Under the pieces are notes generated by a model. That model worked only from the letters and a program-made list of their open reading frames with translations, searched no databases and was not told where the DNA came from. A program made the position numbers and the translations under genes. Of a stretch of 64,000 nt of DNA, positions 46,061 to 58,970 are shown one piece after another (the stretch's first letter is position 1; every line of letters begins with the position of its first letter). This stretch comes from Gnetum montanum (Eukaryota; Streptophyta; Gnetopsida; Gnetales; Gnetaceae). The stretch lies in assembly GCA_015680685.1 (NCBI GenBank), contig MNCI01001429.1, forward strand, positions 197,964 through 261,963, read 5' to 3'.

Positions 46061-49000
46061 GGTAAGTCAGAAAATTATTCTTATTTTATGTTACATTCTT
46101 TCCAAACACATTAGGTATGGTTGTACAATTATGATTTATACATTATGTGTGTTGTCTTGATGGGTTACAACTTAGCTTATTGTATTTGCACTTTATATGT
46201 TATGATTATGATATTTTTACATGCTTAACTAATGTGATTATGTACACTAGCTCTATGTGATGTGTTAGATAAGTGATATTGTTGGAAAGGATGTTGGGTT
46301 TGGGTACAAGAGCACCTATTGGGTATACATTTATGTTTTATATATAATTTTAGTATTTATGCATTTGAATTATAGCGTTATGTTGTGTAATGTTGGGATG
46401 AGGTTTTAGCATGTGAATATGTAGAGCATTTGATAAGGATCTCATAGGTTCAAATGGATTTTGATTTGGAGTCTTGATGTGTTTGTTAGGCATGATTGAA
46501 GTTCACGACATTAGTTGCAGAGAATATATATATATATAGCTTATAAAAATATTTCTTTTAAAAAATAATAAATAATTCAAAAGTAATCTAATAGGTTTTC
46601 ATGGCACGTGAGGTGCATAAAAAATAAAATGTTTTTGCATTATGATTATATGCATTGTACATTATAAATAAGTTTTTTTTTTTTTAAAAAAAAACAACAC
46701 TACTTTTTTTCTTTTTTTGTGGGCACCACTTGTGAGAATTTGGGTTTTGTTTTTTTGTATTCAAAAAAATAAAAATAAAAATAAAAAACAAAAAAAAGAC
46801 AACATTGATTTCTAGTTTCTTCTCTTCTATTTTTCCTTCTTTTCTTCTATTGTTACACTCTTTTCTTGGAATTTTCGCATTGTGGATGAGTGTTGCTTAT
46901 TTTGAACTTAGATTTAGAATTGTAGTGGTCATATCTACATGGGTGTGGAACTTGTTTGGAGCAAAATAGAGGTTTGCCAGATTTTTAAGGATTTTATACT
47001 TTCAGACATTCTGCCACAATAATTTTAATTGGTGGGCCATCTTTACCTTTTCCCTGTATTTTTGTGTTGGATTACTGTATATGATCATGCCATGTGGGCA
47101 TGTGGGACAGATAGTTAAAAGATGGAGCTTGGACATGTTGTTTTACATATTTCCAAAAATTGTATGGTTTTGGTTAGGAATTATTTGTTAATATATATGC
47201 TATATATAAAATGCAATGTTGATAAGTTTGGTATGGTTGGAATATTATATTTTAGGGGCCTATTATGGTGTAGGAGTTTCTAGGGGTCTATTGTGGCATG
47301 GGAGTTTCTAGGAGTTTCAATCATTACTAACTATAGTTAAACATTAAATATTATTATTTTACTAATCAAACTTTGAACGCACATAACTTTGCTTTCAAGA
47401 GTTTGATTTAGGTGAAATTAGTGTCATTAGGATCATTGTGGGAAGTACTTTCTAATCATGGAATTGGTTTTTTCTTTGGGCATATATTGCTGTGGAGGTT
47501 ATTATAGCAGTCATTTTTGTGGAATTACACGCAGTTCAAGAAATATGGTTGTGGCACAAAATTTTATTTTGTTGAATTGTGGTATTATTTTCATAAAATG
47601 AATGTGACTGTTAGGTGTGGATATATGTGATCATGTTGGTTTTGGATGTGTTGTGCTTGCAGCATGTGTTGGCTTAAGCTAGCTTGGACTTGTACATGTC
47701 TTCAAAATGACACTTGTAATGGTCATTAGCAAGTGGTGCTAGGATTAAGATGTGAACTAGTTGGTTATGAGGCCCCCTGGAGGTAGTTGTGGATTGACCC
47801 CCACTGTGATGCATTAGTAAGGCTCTTGTCTTAAGCCTCATCTTGAGAGTGGGAGAATGTAGGTGTGTTCGTTCCTATAGTTGGTATATGGCATAGGTGT
47901 GTTTGTCCCTATAGCTAGTCCTCTAGAAGGCTAGTGGTTGTAGGTCATAGGTTGATAGACCCAAGCATTAATTAGATAAATAAAAAACTAATAAAAGACT
48001 TATAGGCAATGGCTATCTATGAGTAGTCATCGCAATGTTTCACATACTATATTAAGTGTGGATAGGCTAGTGACCACATGGGCTATGTATATGATAGTAT
48101 CAATGTGTGAGTCATCGTGTTGATAATACATATTATGATTGGATTATGATTGTGTGGGTCATGGGTTGTTTAATGGTATAGAGTAGGTATGATGGCATGG
48201 ACATGATAATGGAAATGCATGTGATGTGGTGTAATGAATATATGATAGATTATGTCATATAGCTGCTTTATCTGTGATTGTATAATAGTCATCTATCCTC
48301 TTTGATAATGATTATGCTAGTGTTATATGTGAGATGGTGTGTGTACATGTATTACTCTTAGCATGCACAAGACTAACAGTTGAGGTAGGTTGCCTTGTAC
48401 CCCACTCCTCTCCTCCAGTGCAGCACTTGTTGACCATCTAGTAGGGGAAGTGTAAAGGCTTCCCACTTAGTTTATACTAGCTTTATTTAATGACAGGTGG
48501 AAGTCACAAGAGCATAGATGAGCACAGAGAGAAAGAGTAGAAGAGGGGAAAATCTTCAGGGATTGGTTACTATATATTTCCATATACAGTAGTATGGACT
48601 ATTTATAATTGTATGAAATTCTTTGTACTTTTAGACATGTGATGATGTTTATGTGTTTTTGTATCTTATGAGAATAGTGCAGATTTTTGGTTTATGTAGA
48701 GACCTGTTGTTTTATAAATCGTGCACTTTGACCTTCCATAATAGATATGTTGAGTGACTTATTCTTAACATATCCTTATACATCATTAGCTTTTAGTGTA
48801 TCATGCTTCCATTGTGTTATTACTAGCAATTCTAGGGATCACCCTGCCTTAGCTAGGTGCAGGAAGATGAGGTATTACATTTTATTATTTTTATTGTTAG
48901 TATTTTTGTAGTATAATATTTTTAACATTTTTATTTTTTTGTTTTTAAGATTTTATGTTTGCTAATTTTCACTTATTTTTTGATGTTCTATAGTTGCTGT

Positions 49001-49699
49001 GAAGGCCAAAAAATAAAATAAAAAAAAGCAAAGCAGGAAGCATTGGCCATTATTCCACCCCCTCTAGTCTACATTATGAATGCAATTTCCATGGACATGG
49101 CCATGAAACTAATATCCAATTTACCCAAGAGACTCTTCTATGGACAAAATTGAGTTCGAAACACATTGTTATATGCACCTCAATGACACTGAGTGAGTAG
49201 ACGAGCAATAAGTTAAAGTTGTGTTGTTCGTCATCAAAAAATTTCTTTGATGAATGAAATGCCATGGGCAAAGGAGTCAAGTATTTTTGAATCCTTAACT
49301 ATTACCAATGCTTCACAAATTCTTTGTCAAAAATCATTCCCTGTCATGGCATGCATTTATATTTAATTGTTATATCATCATGAGATTTAAAATAATGATG
49401 ATAACAAAGTGAAAAATGACGTACTGGGTAAGATAAGGTATAACTCTTACAATGAATTTAGGATGTTTGATTTATGACTTCTCTATATTGAATGAGATGA
49501 TGTAGAATGAAAAAAATGAATAAGATATAATGAATGAAGTAGTTATAGGAATGTTAAGACTATGATGGTGTTAGGGGGAAGTTAAATATACAAAAGTACT
49601 TAGCATAAAGTAGATATAATAAATAAAGTAGTTAAGACTATGAGAAATTGAATGAAATGGATGTTAAAATTGATAGATATAATAAGTCTTCATAAAATT
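46061..49699. other. Non-coding, low-complexity stretch
   Basis: T-rich and A-rich runs (46520-46800), a short direct repeat TAGGTGTGTTCGTTCCTATAG / TAGGTGTGTTTGTCCCTATAG (47859-47930), and AT-rich sequence next to the truncated G3 end. An LTR of an unknown element could be hidden at 46900-48880, but I could not find a pair or exact ends. No gene recognised. Confidence 0.45.
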
Positions 49700-50300
49700 G
49701 ATAGGGGTGGTAGAGTGTTGTTAATTTATGTTCAACCCCTAAGTGTTGCATGAGATTGCAAAAAGTAACAACTGTAAAATGAGTACCATTGTCAAAAATT
49801 AGTGCATCTAGTACTCCAAACTTGTTTACAACATTTTGTTGTATAAACCGAGTAGCAATGAAAGATGTATAGTTGGTGATGGCTACTATTTCTGCCAATT
49901 TTGTACAATAGTCAATAGCAACTATTATGTGCATCTTTCCATTTGACATAGGTGTGATGGAACCCACAAAGTCTATGCCCTAGATGTTGATGAAGGGTTC
50001 CAGTGGTTGGATCCGCTACTAAGGTTCCTCCATTTGAGTGATTATTCCACCATCTCATTAATAGCATTCATAAGAGCAGACAAATCAGTGGGCATCCTTG
50101 AAGAGTGTTGGCCAATAGTAGACTACCATCAAGATTTTAATGGTTGTGCATCTTTCTAGATAATGGTTCCCACAAGAACCCTTGTGAGAATCTTGAAGAA
50201 CATGTAGTTGAGTAGCATCAAGAACACACCAATGAACCAGTCCATTGGCACACACCTTGTAAAGGTGTCCATTAATCTCCATGAAGCATTTGGCCTATTG
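49700..50300 (-). pseudogene. G3 integrase, truncated
   Basis: The N-terminal zinc region lies about 50282-50085 (NGLVHWCVLDA, LQDSHKGSCGNHYLERC). The catalytic core runs about 49967-49710 (GSITPMSNGKMHIIVAIDYC with the first Asp, LIFDNGTHF with the second Asp, LGVEHKLTTLYHP). The expected Glu lies beyond the truncation. An unrelated AT-rich sequence follows. Confidence 0.82.
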
Positions 50301-51640
50301 AAGAAATGGTTGTTTCTTCTTATGGTCTAACTCTTGTGGCATCCCTTGATTGAGAAGATAAGTAATGATGTCATCATACCATTTTGGTTTAGCGAGCACT
50401 TGTTCATTTATTACACCAACAAAGAGGAGTTCATCATGAAATTCATTAGAGAGCATGCTCTTCTCCTCTTTATTGTTCCATTGTAACTAAGATAAGTGAT
50501 TAATGACCACATTCTTGGTTCCCTTTCAATATACCATTGTAAGATCGAACTCTTGCAAGATCATCATTCACCATATGACATGAGGGCTCACCATTGGTTA
50601 ATTCATCAAAAAGCGAATGACATTGTGATCAGTGTGCACAAACACCTTGTATTCAAGCACATAGTGCCTGAACTTATCCAAAGCATACACAACAACCATA
50701 AGCTCTTTCTCCATTGTGATGTAATTGAGTTGTGCATCCACAATGCTTTAGCTTATGTAGTGGATATAATATGGATGTTTCTGATCATCCAATTGTGTAA
50801 GAATAGCTCCCAAGGCATACTTTGATGTATTTATCATAATGTAAAATGGTCAAGACCAGTTAGGCGCTCATAGAATTGGAGTCTCTACAAGCTTCTCCTT
50901 AAGCTGCTAGAATGCCTTTTCACATTCCTTGGTCAATATGAACGAAACATTTTTCTTTGTGAGCTCGACCAATGGTTTCACTATCTTAGAGAAATTCTCT
51001 ATGAATAACTGGTAGTAGCTAGTATATCTAAGGAATGACTAGGCATCTTTAGTGATTTTCAATTGGTAGGTTATTCCTTGGATGACCTGAATCTTTTCAA
51101 GATCCACCTCAATCCTTGCTTGAGAAATTCTATGCCCCAACACAATACCCTCTTGGACCATGAGATGGCACTTTTGCCAATTATGCTAAAGATTAGTCTT
51201 CACACACCTTTTAAGCACTTACTCAAGGTGGTCTAGGGCTCTCTCAAATGTAGTGTCATAGGTTGAGAAGTCATCCATGAAGATTTCCACCCTACTACCA
51301 ATTTGTTGCTAAAAAATGCTCAGGACCAAGCAATGAAAAGTTGCAAGGGCATTACATAGACCAAAGGACATCTTAAGATATGCAAAAGTCCCCCAAGGAC
51401 TAGTAAATGTTGTTTTGGCATTAGTCTTAAGTTCAATTTGAATTTGGTTATAACCACTATAGCCATCCAGAAAGCTATAATAGTATCCAACACTTGGTCC
51501 ACAAATGACAATGGAAAATGATCTTTGAACATTGTCATGTTCAATAGTTTGAAATTAATACAGACCTACCACTTAGCACCTTTCTTTGGCATAATTACAA
51601 GTGGACTAACCTACTTGCTATGCACAATTAGGTATATGAA
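50300..51640 (-). pseudogene. G3 reverse transcriptase and RNase H
   Basis: RT wording FKDHFPLSFVDQVLD lies near 51530, with the catalytic box FMDD at 51270-51281 (plus-strand letters GTCATCCATGAA). RNase H-type sequence occupies about 50880-50450. The pre-RT linker reaches beyond 51640. Many stops and at least one frameshift are present, so it is decayed to the same degree as G1. Confidence 0.8.
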
Positions 51641-52199
51641 CCCCACCTTAAGGGGTTGTTCAATTTCCTCTTTGATGATTTGCTTTAATTTGGGCTTTAG
51701 CTACCATTGTGGCTACATCTTTAGCTTCATAGTTAGATTGATATAGATGTAATATTGGCATATCCTAAGATCAATCCCTATGAGTTTAGGATATGACCAA
51801 GCAAAGGCTGTTGGCCATTTGTTGATCACCTTCAACAGCCTCCTTTTCTACTCAAGAGCAAGGTTGACATTTATTATTATTGGCTTACCATTTTTCAAAA
51901 ATGTATATTCTATGCTAATAGTTAGAGTTTTTAACTATAAGGGATCATGTTTAAAACTATTAGGGATTTCCAACTCTCCCTAATCGGTATCATCAGGTTC
52001 ATCATTAAAGAGTTGGTGATGAACTTACTCTAGTTCATCCATGCCTTCAACATAGGCACAAGTTAGGCTCTCGGTAGGTTCCACGCAAAGTGTGCTACTT
52101 TTAAAATCAATTATCAACCACTAGGTTTCCTTCTATTTTGAGGCTACTACATACATGAACTTTTGGATTTTAGATTCATCTACACATGGTCTACATGCT

Positions 52200-55141
52200 T
52201 TGATTGATATGCTTTTGATAAATCAAAGTTTCTACACATAGTTGCACCTAGTATCATTATACACAATGCATGGAAGTATCTTCTTCTCGATGTTTCCAAA
52301 TGCATTTTCCTTGGAAATATTTAGGGAAAGATCTCTTATGTCCATTCACACATCAACATTGCTCAACCAAGCCCTTTCCATGATGATTGGGAAGTCCCCC
52401 TTACAATTGTCAACTTTGATCACTAGGAAATTTGTAGGATACGATCACCCACAAACATTAGTCATAATGTCCTCCACTAATTCCAAGGGAATAATGATGG
52501 ATTGATCTATCTATTCTAGATGGATTTTGCTCTTCTTGAGAGGAGGCAGGTTCTAAGCATTGTACATTTCATGGAAAATCATATTAACACTAGAACATGA
52601 GTCAAGAAGATCCTTGCATGGCTCATTTCCAACAATCTACAAGTAGATGAGAGGACTTCCAGGATTAGCTCTTTTCTTAGGAAGGTTGCCACCTTGATCT
52701 AATCAGATACAACATGGGTTAACATGATTGTGCAGATCTTGGGAGGCATTTGGTTTGAAAGGCTCTTGAAAGGAATGAATGTAGAAGATGAAGGAGACAC
52801 ATGGCGACTAGTCGCATAACTCGGTGAGGGCTTTGTAGGACTATTGGTTCAATAGAATGGTCTTTTATGGGATTTGGATTTCAAACCACTTGGCTAAGGA
52901 GTCAACTATAAGTTAATAGCCATGGTAGTGTTACATTGTTGTAGTTGCACAGGAATTTTTCCTTGCATGGATGGAGAAGGTAATAATTGGGTTAAGGGTG
53001 GAGGAACATGTATTGAAGGATGAGAAGGATGATAGGGATATGCAAATTCCCCTATAGGAGATGGCCTATGAGTTTTGTAGTACTTTAGAGGATAGTAGTG
53101 ATGTTGAAAATAAGCATGGAGACATGGGTTGTTGAACATAGTACCCATATAGATTTGGCTGCCTTGGTGGTGGATTGTAGTGGATTGTAGTGCTACCATT
53201 GATGGTAATGTTCATACATTTGTGGTGGAGCTCCACTTGAATATTAAGCTTGTTGTTACTGGTGGAACTACCTTGGGTTGTCTTAAGGATAAGGCAACAT
53301 TCTGGGTGCTTACCTTCATGCCAATCTAGGATTTAGAGCATACACCCCAGATTCTTGTAAGTGTGACACAATAAAACAACATCCCTTAGGATGTTCATAT
53401 TGGTAGATGTCACACCCACCATCATTATATAATTCTAACTTCACAACCTCTTCTACTATAGCAACTTTGTCCTTACCCCTTTGGTAGGCACATTTAGCTT
53501 CTTTTCTTCTCATGCAGTCATGATCACTATCTTTTTATTTAGATTCTTTTGTAATTTTTAGAGAAGTTTGAAATTTTTTATCTAAATATTTCCACATTTT
53601 TTCAAGCTTAGCCAAAATTTCAAACACAAATTTTTGAATTGGCAAGGTTTTTCATTGCATCACTTCGTCAAGTGGTACCTTCCCCTCACTATCATAGAAT
53701 CAAACCTCCCTTTTTTTGATGGAAGGATCTTAGTTATACTTCTCAACACTTTCCTATTTTCTCAACTCACCTTCTTCTTTTGCAACCTATTTAATCAACC
53801 TTTGAATTTCATAGACTCTTAGTTCTGACAATCTCCCTTGTGCATAGACCCCAAGAGTACTCCTCATTTCTGATTGGAGCCCATCTATGATATAGTGAAG
53901 TTGCCTCACTGAGAATAACCATGGGTAAGACATTTATTCAGAAGGAAATAATAACTACCCATGGTTGCATCTAAGGGTTCATGCATTCCTTGTTACTAGC
54001 CTTGGATCTATTTTCTCAAGTTGGATAGTCTAGAGTACGTCTGATATTTATCATTAAATAGCTCAAGCATTGTACTTCATCTGTGAATTGATTCTATCTC
54101 TAAAGAGCAGTACCAACTTTTTGCTTATTGTGTGAGTGTCCTGGGAGACAACTTAAGTTTTTGCTAGTTATTTTCTATGTTCTACAAGGCACAAGCATCG
54201 TGAAAGGCTTGAAGATGGGTTTGTGGATCTGCGTTATATCCCCCCTTAAATCTAGGGATATTGTTCATATCCAACATCTTGATTCTACAATCTTTCACAT
54301 GCCTAGTTGGAATTCTGATTGTCTCTATGATGTTCATCATGCTTCAAGTTGCTAGCAAAGGTTCATCATCATCATGATTTTGATTATGCTGTTGACATTC
54401 CTTGCTACCCCTTTGGTCATGGTAGGGCCTACGATCATTATCCCACTATTCACCTCCATCACAATTTCATCCACTACAGTGTTGATCAGATTTAGAAAAG
54501 AAAGAAGAAGATGTAGAGGAAGAAAATGAAGAGGAAGGGGGACTACCACCAGCGTGGTGTTCGCGACCTCCTCTCTACTTTTCATGGCCACAATCATCAA
54601 GTTTATCATCATCACGATGCTTTCTTGAGTCCTTGCCTTGACTCCGACTTTTACCTAAACCTAGATTGTTGATAGTTGATTGCAGATTTGGGTTCAAGCC
54701 CCCTTTACCAGAGTCAAGAGATGGAGAATCTTCATGTTGAAAACTCCTAGAGGGAGGATCCTCATTGTCATTTTGGTTTAGCAAGAATAAGGGGTTAGTG
54801 AACCATTTCCCTTTCATAGCTTCATGGTGTTTCTCTTGGTGCAAATCTCATTTGCATTGTGTTTCTATGGGACAGTAGTCCTGATAGTCATGGTCTTGCA
54901 AAATGTATTCATCATGAACATCTTGGATGTTGAACCTCTTAAGAGTTTGGAGTAGCATCGCAAGAATAGATTAGTCAGGAGGCAACACAACATTGCCCTC
55001 CATATCTCTCCACCGTAGCTATTCATCCTGATGCAAGGTGAAGGTCAAATCAGGTACAAACTCATTTGGATGAGTGTACATCACTTTGAATTCTTGTGGC
55101 ACTAGTAGTTTTGATTCATCATGCCTATGAGAAGAAGTCAT
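52200..55141 (-). pseudogene. G3 gag and protease
   Basis: The gag start is the ATG at 55141 (minus), with the family's opening (HPNEFVPDLTFTLHQDE, then DMEGNVVLPPD). A Ser/Arg/Asp-rich stretch follows (54750-54600: SQGKDSRKHRDDDK). The capsid region (about 54340-53600) is heavily broken. The Cys/His motif lies at about 53375-53416 (CDIYQYEHPKGCC, second Cys changed to Tyr), followed by HLQESGVYALNP. A Pro/Tyr-rich tail (53200-52950) and protease remnants (about 52650-52280) come last. Confidence 0.78.
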
Positions 55142-55302
55142 TTTGGATTAGAGAAAAATTTAGTGTGCTTACATTATAATTATAATTATTATTATTTTTG
55201 AATAATTGTGAGCTTAGGATTCGTTCCAATGATCGTAAATAATATTCACTAAGTCCTAGATAGTGCACGTATAAAACTACAAGTTCCTACTAATGGCACT
55301 AA

Positions 55303-55393
55303 TGATGAGCGGTGAGTAAACCCTACATCCAACCATATGAATCACTAAGTGTCCACATGTGATCTATTCAAATTTCATGGACTTATAGCCTTA
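55303..55393 (-). repeat. G3 5' LTR, end fragment
   Basis: On the minus strand it ends GCTCATCA followed by a base and a TAGTGCCATTAGTAGGAAC primer-site remnant. The GATTCATATGGTTGGATGTAG words match the LTR ends of G1, G2, G4 and G5. It is cut at 55393 by the G4 insertion. Confidence 0.82.
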
Positions 55394-56232
55394 TGATAAA
55401 TCATGTTTTTCATATGCTCCAATATTGGAGCAGTTGCGATATCGTGGCCCAAGATGTGATATTGTGCATTTGATATTCTAGGGTTACTCCCAGGTCTATA
55501 AATACAGCCCTTGGGCACATGATTGAGGATAGTTTTTGGCAGTTAAGTAGCAAAACTCTTACATTTTGTTCATTTGGAAGTTAGAATATTTTCCAAGTGC
55601 CCGTAGTAAGAGATCTGTATGAATGGATCTTTATTCAAGCATTGATGTACCTGAACACACCATTGTGTTGGCAATAAAGATGAACTCTTTGATTCATCCT
55701 TGCACCACTTAAGACCTTCTTTCTTATGCATTTATATATTGTGATTTCATGCAATTTACATTAATGATATTTATGCAACAATTAATTTTGATTCATTAAG
55801 CAACTGATTAAAATACATAAGCATGAAACCTTCAAACATATGCGTGACACTTGGTAGCTCAGAAATGGTTAGCATTTGACAACCCAGCAGTGTTTTAACA
55901 AAGTTCAAGATGTGTTCAAGAAGTGGGAATGGTTACTTGTGTTAGGCTAAATTAGACCATAGTTTACTTAGCACTTAATTATTCTTATTTTCATTCTTGT
56001 TCTAGGTGAGTAAATTGATAAAACACAAAATAATAAAAATATTACACCTTAGTCACACTTGATTATACAATTGCATTTCACAAGTGGGACTAGGAAGACA
56101 ACAAATGGACAACATACATGCACTAATTAGCTCTAGCATACTTGATAATTAAAGTTTGCAAAATTCGGCTAGATTACACATGAACACCTATGATTCGTAT
56201 GGTTGAGCATAGGGGTACCTCACTGCTCATCA
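55394..56232 (+). repeat. G4 5' LTR
   Basis: 839 bp, TGATAAATCA to CTCATCA. U3 has GCGATATCGT, TGTGATATTGT and TTGATATTC (55436-55480), then CTATAAATAC (TATA-like, near 55497). R has GTACCTGAACACACCATTGTG and AATAAAGATGAAC near 55675. The one visible CTTGGTAGCTC repeat is near 55850. Confidence 0.88.
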
Positions 56233-56233
56233 T

Positions 56234-56251
56234 TGGTGTCATTGCTAAGGA
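56234..56251 (+). other. G4 primer binding site (tRNA-Asp type)
   Basis: TGGTGTCATTGCTAAGGA lies one base after the LTR, in the same position as in G1 and G5. It is more decayed (about six transitions from the expected site). Confidence 0.75.
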
Positions 56252-56398
56252 CTTTAGTTCTACATGTGCTATCTAAATGAAGTGACACCTAGTAACCTCA
56301 TTGTTTGAACCTTAAGAGTCAAATCTTACAAAAACAAAAATTATAATTATAATTAAATTAAACCTTAATTGCACACTACCTATAAGTTCATTAACATA

Positions 56399-58970
56399 AA
56401 ATGTATTCTTCTCACAAGAGCCTATCTCCGCCCAAGGCAGACCAAGTGCCTTAGAAATACCAAGTGGTATATTCTCATCCCAATGAGTATGTACCAAACT
56501 TCACCTTCATCTTGCATCAAGATGAAATGCTGCAGTGGCATGACATGGAAGGTAACATTGTGTTGCCACCTAATCAATCTATTCCAGTGACGCTCTAGCT
56601 AATGCTCACACAACACAAGCTTCAACATCTTCATGGAGAGTACAAGATGTGAGATCTTGATTTAAGGGATTATCATCCCATTGAAGCACAAAGGTTAAGG
56701 GATTGTTAGCTAAAGCAACAACATGATCTTGTGAAGGGTAAGGGATCAAACACTTTTCCACCATTGCTTGGCCCACTAGATGGAAGTGGCCACTTCTTTG
56801 GTGATTATCCTCTCTTTGACTTTGTTCAAGGGGCCCTCAACTAGAACATGCAATCCACAATTCACAATCTAGGTTCTGGTCAGAATGGATCTAATGAAAA
56901 AAATGGATCCAGAGGGGTAAGTTATGATAAGGGGAAAAAGGAGGTCACGATTGCGATCATGGTCACAAGCATCTAAGGAAGGGTGATAAGTGTTAGCGTA
57001 GGGCAAGTTCTCCTTCCTATTCCCCTTCATTGTCTTCTTCTTATTCGTCATCTGGCTTAGATTGTGGTTGTAGAGGGCATAATTGTGATAGAGATGACTG
57101 ATGAGACCAGAATAATAGAAGGGACCATTAGGACTATTGTGGCCAAAGGCATGGATAATCCAAGGAGACCCATCACCATGAAAGAGAGGTTAGTAGAGAA
57201 CATCATAGGCATCATTACCATGGCCTTGATAAACCTCTACTTGCCACTCAGAGCATGTTAAACATTGCAGAGGCCATGAGGATTCCAACAAGGCACATAA
57301 AGGATAGAAAAATAAAGAGGCTAGACATGAACAAAATCCCTTGGTTTGAGGGAGGCTATGATGCTAATCCGCAAAATCATCTCCTAGCCTTCTAGGATGC
57401 ATGTTCCTTGCAAAATATTGAGAATGATTGGTAGAAGCTAAAATTATTTTCAAGGATACTCATAAAGGAAGCAAAAAATTGGTACTGATCCTTGGAATTA
57501 GAATTAATTAGGTGGTGGAGTACAATGTTGGAATGGTTCGATGAAAAATATCAAATGTACTCCCAAGTGTCCAATTTGAGGAAGAAGATCCAAAAGTGGA
57601 AATAAGGAAACCATGAGTCCTTGGGTTCCACTATTGGCTGATATTATTCTCTGCTACATAGGTGTCCTGGCCATGGATACTCTTAGCTTGATCAACTTCG
57701 TCATATCATAGATGGGTTGTGGTTTGAAACATGGAGAATCCCTAACATCTATGTCCAAGAGAGATTGACAAAGTTAAGCATCCTTCAGATCCAAAAATTA
57801 ATTGAGCGGGTAGCAAAGGAGGAGGGAGAATTGAGAAAGTAAGAAAGTGTAGAGGAATATAATAGGGATCCTTCTATTCATTAAAGGGGGGAGGTCCAAT
57901 TTTGTGACAGTGAGGATGATTTAACTAGAGATGAGGTGGTTAACTAGAAAATCCTGCCACTTTAGAAATTGCAATTTGAAATCATGGCTAAGGTTGACCA
58001 ATTATGGGACTCTATGGACAACAACTTTTAAGCTATCTTAAAAATTGCTAAAGATTCCAAGGAGCAAAGTGGTGAGTGTGAGTGTCAGAGATGTAAGGAA
58101 GCTAAATGAGCCATATCTAAGGGTAAGGGTAAAATGGCCGTAATAGAGATGGTTGTGGATAATGACTCAAATGATGATGGTGGGTGTGATGTCTATTAGT
58201 ATGAACATCCCAAGGGATGTTTCCCAATTGTGTCACACTTACAAGAATTTGGGGTGTATGCCTTACATCCATGACTTGCAAAAAGGCAAACACCCAAAAG
58301 ATTACCTTATCCAAAAGGTAATTCTTGATAATTCTACCAACCATAGTAGTACTATCTAAGTGTAACTCCACTACAACCCTATGAGTTATACTAGCAGTGG
58401 CAGTAACGATAATCGTGGGCATTGGCACCTCCAAGATAGTAGTACCCTTATCAACAACGAGATCCCTATGGTTACTATGTTCAACAACTTTCATCTCCAT
58501 GGGACTCCTCTAGTCATGCTGCCACTTACCAACCTCATCACTACTCTCCTAAAGTGTACCAATCACCCTATCCAAGGAGGGATGCCACCTACTACCCTCA
58601 TGCTCCTCCTATTCCAACACCTACTCCGTCTCCTGCACAAATACCACCTACTCCATCCATGCAGGGTGAATTGCCTACCCAACCATAGCAAAGAAATGCT
58701 ATAAGGATGGTTAATTTGCAACTAATTAACCAACCAAACAAGTCAAAACCATGATCAAAGAAAAGACCCTTTTTCTTACCTTGTAGTCCACCAAAGCCCT
58801 TAGACACATTAGTGGTTAGTAACCTTCTTCCTCCACCTATCTCTGTCATACCTTTATCTGAGTCCCCTTCAAACCAAAATCCCTCTCGCATCCATACTAT
58901 AATGTTGACCCATGTTGTATCTGATTGGATTCGAGCCGGTAACCTGCCCAGGAAGTTAGCTGATCCTAGG
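56399..58970 (+). pseudogene. G4 gag
   Basis: Probable start ATG at 56399 (MYSSHKSLSPPKAD). The N-terminal block (HPNEYVPNFTFILHQDE, then WHDMEGNIVLPPNQS) is followed by a Ser/Arg-rich stretch near 57000-57200 and the capsid (about 57320-57800: NKIPWFEGGYDANPQNHL, LKLFSRILIKEAKNWY, HRCPGHGYS). The Cys/His motif is at about 58184-58222, with the second Cys position Tyr and a Cys-Phe in place of Cys-Cys. A Pro-rich tail (58500-58690) and the gag-protease linker end where G5 is inserted. Stops and frameshifts are frequent. Confidence 0.82.

Larger units (their letters stand above)
49700..55393 (-). mobile_element. G3: minus-strand Ty3/gypsy element, truncated in integrase
   Basis: A relative of G1/G2 in the opposite orientation. 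Reading right to left: 91 bp of 5' LTR end (55393-55303), a primer site (55301-55284), gag, protease, RT, RNase H and integrase. Similarity stops inside the integrase core near 49700, so third ORF and 3' LTR are missing. G4 begins at 55394 inside its 5' LTR; the rest of that LTR should lie right of the window if G4 is complete. Confidence 0.83.
55394..58970 (+). mobile_element. G4: Ty3/gypsy element, left part, interrupted by G5
   Basis: Starts with a 5' LTR at 55394 and a primer site, then gag up to 58970, where G5 is inserted. The gag text stops in the segment just before the protease, at LPRKLADP. The same segment in G2 runs on into ESPLIY. G4's pol, third ORF and 3' LTR must lie beyond the window if they exist. 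The five bases left of its start are CCTTA, to be matched on the far side. Confidence 0.83.

Noticed and set aside
46900-48880. Possible LTR of an unknown element
   Set aside because: The texture resembles an LTR, but no partner, target duplication or primer site was found.
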